Shown here: positions 13,496-14,488 of the stretch, piece after piece
Layout of the letters: each line of letters starts with the position of its first letter
Position numbering within the stretch: the stretch's first letter is position 1
Assembly (NCBI GenBank): GCA_002315325.1
Contig: DCGU01000051.1
Location: forward strand, 1-14,488
Direction of reading: 5' to 3'
Length of the DNA: 14,488 nt
DNA from: Clostridiales bacterium UBA1770
GTDB taxonomy: Bacteria > Bacillota > Clostridia > Oscillospirales > CAG-272
The notes under the pieces: generated by a model
What the model saw: only the letters and a program-made list of their open reading frames with translations
Databases searched by the model: none
What the model was told of the DNA's origin: nothing
Program-made: the position numbers and the translations under genes

Positions 13496-14392
13496 ATGTC
13501 AGCTTGTTTTATGTGTCCCCGTGAATGCGGTGCAGACAGGGAAGCCGGTCAAATCGGCTTTTGCAGTGCAGATAATCATATCAGGATCGCCAGATACGCC
13601 AAACACATGTGGGAAGAACCGTTTCTCAGCGGCAAAAACGGTTCCGGAACAATCTTTTTTTCCGGTTGCAATATGCAATGCATCTTTTGCCAAAATCACG
13701 TTATCAGCCATTTGCACTATGGGAAAGACGTTACACAAAACGAGTTAAAAACCATTATCTTATCGCTGGCCGAACAAGGCGTACACAACATCAATTTAGT
13801 AACACCAACGCATTACGTCGGCTATCTTCTTCCGGTTTTAACAGAAGTTAAGCCCAAAGTGAACGTTCCTTTTGTCTATAACACCGGCGGATATGAGAAG
13901 GTTGAGACGTTAAAAAAGCTTGACGGCATTATTGACGTTTATCTCCCCGATTATAAATACAGTTCAACTACACTGGCAGGCCAATATTCTGCGGCGCCCG
14001 ATTATCCCGACGTTGCCAAATCGGCACTGGTTGAAATGTACAGGCAAACCGGCAAACCCGTTTTTGACGATGACGGCATGCTGCAAAAAGGATTGGTTAT
14101 TCGGCATCTTGTTTTGCCCGGATGCAGGAAAGATTCGCTGCAGGTGCTGCAGGACCTGGACAGCCTTTTGCCGCGGGACGGCTTTCTGTTATCCTTGATG
14201 AGCCAATACACCCCTGAATTTGCGAAAGATTCGGAATTCGCCAATTTGCGCAGAAAAATCACAGCTTTTGAATACAATTCCGTTTTAGACGTTGCCGAGA
14301 AAATGGGATTCCTCGGTTGTCGCCAGCAGCGGTCATCTTCGGACGTCGGGTACGTTCCGGATTTTCAAAAAGACACAATAACGACTCAATAA
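13496..14392 (+). CDS. PflX-like radical SAM protein (COG1313 type)
   Basis: A 298-residue protein of the radical S-adenosylmethionine superfamily, resembling the PflX group of pyruvate formate-lyase activase homologues. The radical SAM cluster motif is GCNMQCIFC with Cys58, Cys62 and Cys65 (CxxxCxxC). An N-terminal set, Cys4, Cys7, Cys11 and Cys23 (CFMCPRECG and GFC), is typical of this group and may hold a second Fe-S site or zinc. Other matching blocks are WEEPFLSGKNGSGTIFFSGC, HNINLVTPTHYVGYL, PFVYNTGGYE, DVYLPDYKY and GLVIRHLVLPG. The target of the group is not established to my knowledge, and no glycyl radical enzyme gene is present in this window. TAGGAG (13485-13490) precedes the ATG at 13496 by 5 nt. 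No convincing promoter is seen; a TATAAT at 13476-13481 is too close to leave the ribosome binding site in the transcript. Confidence 0.88.
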   Translation: MSACFMCPRECGADREAGQIGFCSADNHIRIARYAKHMWEEPFLSGKNGSGTIFFSGCNMQCIFCQNHVISHLHYGKDVTQNELKTIILSLAEQGVHNINLVTPTHYVGYLLPVLTEVKPKVNVPFVYNTGGYEKVETLKKLDGIIDVYLPDYKYSSTTLAGQYSAAPDYPDVAKSALVEMYRQTGKPVFDDDGMLQKGLVIRHLVLPGCRKDSLQVLQDLDSLLPRDGFLLSLMSQYTPEFAKDSEFANLRRKITAFEYNSVLDVAEKMGFLGCRQQRSSSDVGYVPDFQKDTITTQ

Positions 14393-14435
14393 AGTAAAGG
14401 AATCATACAGTTCCTTCGGAGCCTGACAGAAAAAA

Positions 14436-14466
14436 ACAAGGTGCCGCCATTTTTTGGCGGCACCTT
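14436..14466 (-). terminator. Terminator, mainly for an unseen minus-strand gene to the right
   Basis: A 12-bp stem (14438-14449 with 14455-14466, core GGTGCCGCC/GGCGGCACC) has a T5 loop. A run of A (14430-14436) on its left gives a T-run when read on the minus strand. On the plus strand no T-run follows, so it may serve the radical SAM gene only weakly. A minor 6-bp AAGGAA/TTCCTT hairpin (14397-14416) lies just after the radical SAM stop. Confidence 0.75.
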
Positions 14467-14488
14467 CAGACCACTGACAAAGCCTATT

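Noticed and set aside
1..14488. CRISPR arrays, insertion sequences, prophage or integrase genes, and att sites.
   Set aside because: No regularly spaced repeats, transposase- or integrase-like frames, or flanking direct repeats at the two tRNA 3' ends were seen.

Overview
The window looks like a chromosomal piece of an anaerobic, low-to-mid GC Gram-positive bacterium. The evidence is strong AGGAGG-type ribosome binding sites, near-perfect sigma-A promoters, tRNA genes with encoded CCA, a biotin-dependent sodium-pump decarboxylase operon, a type III glutamine synthetase, a Firmicutes-type (class II) GalT and a PflX-like radical SAM protein. A Clostridia (Oscillospirales-like) host is my best guess; Negativicutes remain possible. 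This is inference from gene content, not a phylogenetic result.

Left edge (1-2896): the 3' part of a DUF2791/BrxD-type P-loop ATPase gene, cut by the window start, followed after 19 nt by a complete Lhr/BrxHI-like superfamily 2 helicase. This pair occurs in BREX phage-defence loci and in smaller related clusters, so the window probably catches the 3' end of a defence operon whose other genes lie to the left. A 303-nt gap (2897-3199) then holds a terminator-like hairpin and two interleaved promoters.

Centre (3200-8036): a five-gene operon with short gaps of 10, 22, 22 and 22 nt. It encodes a divergent 12S/MmdA-type carboxyltransferase, an OadG/MmdD-like membrane subunit with an unusual N-terminus, a biotin carrier, the OadB-type Na+-translocating decarboxylase subunit, and an OadA/5S-type carboxyltransferase without its own biotin domain. 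Two different carboxyltransferases share one biotin carrier and one membrane pump, so the products could form a Na+-coupled decarboxylase with two substrates, or a membrane-bound transcarboxylase. The operon is followed by a 15-bp hairpin and then glnN (8149-10242).

Right side (10262-14488): a hairpin, a consensus promoter, tRNA-Leu(UAG), and galT, which seems to share the tRNA promoter. Next come a hairpin overlapping a perfect promoter, tRNA-Gly(CCC) and its terminator. After that, pfkA (ATP-dependent 6-phosphofructokinase) lies on the minus strand with its own terminator, and a PflX-like radical SAM gene diverges from it on the plus strand. The last feature is a terminator that best fits an unseen minus-strand gene beyond the right edge. 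Apart from the left-edge gene pair, the region reads as core metabolism: decarboxylation and Na+ energetics, nitrogen assimilation, galactose use and glycolysis.
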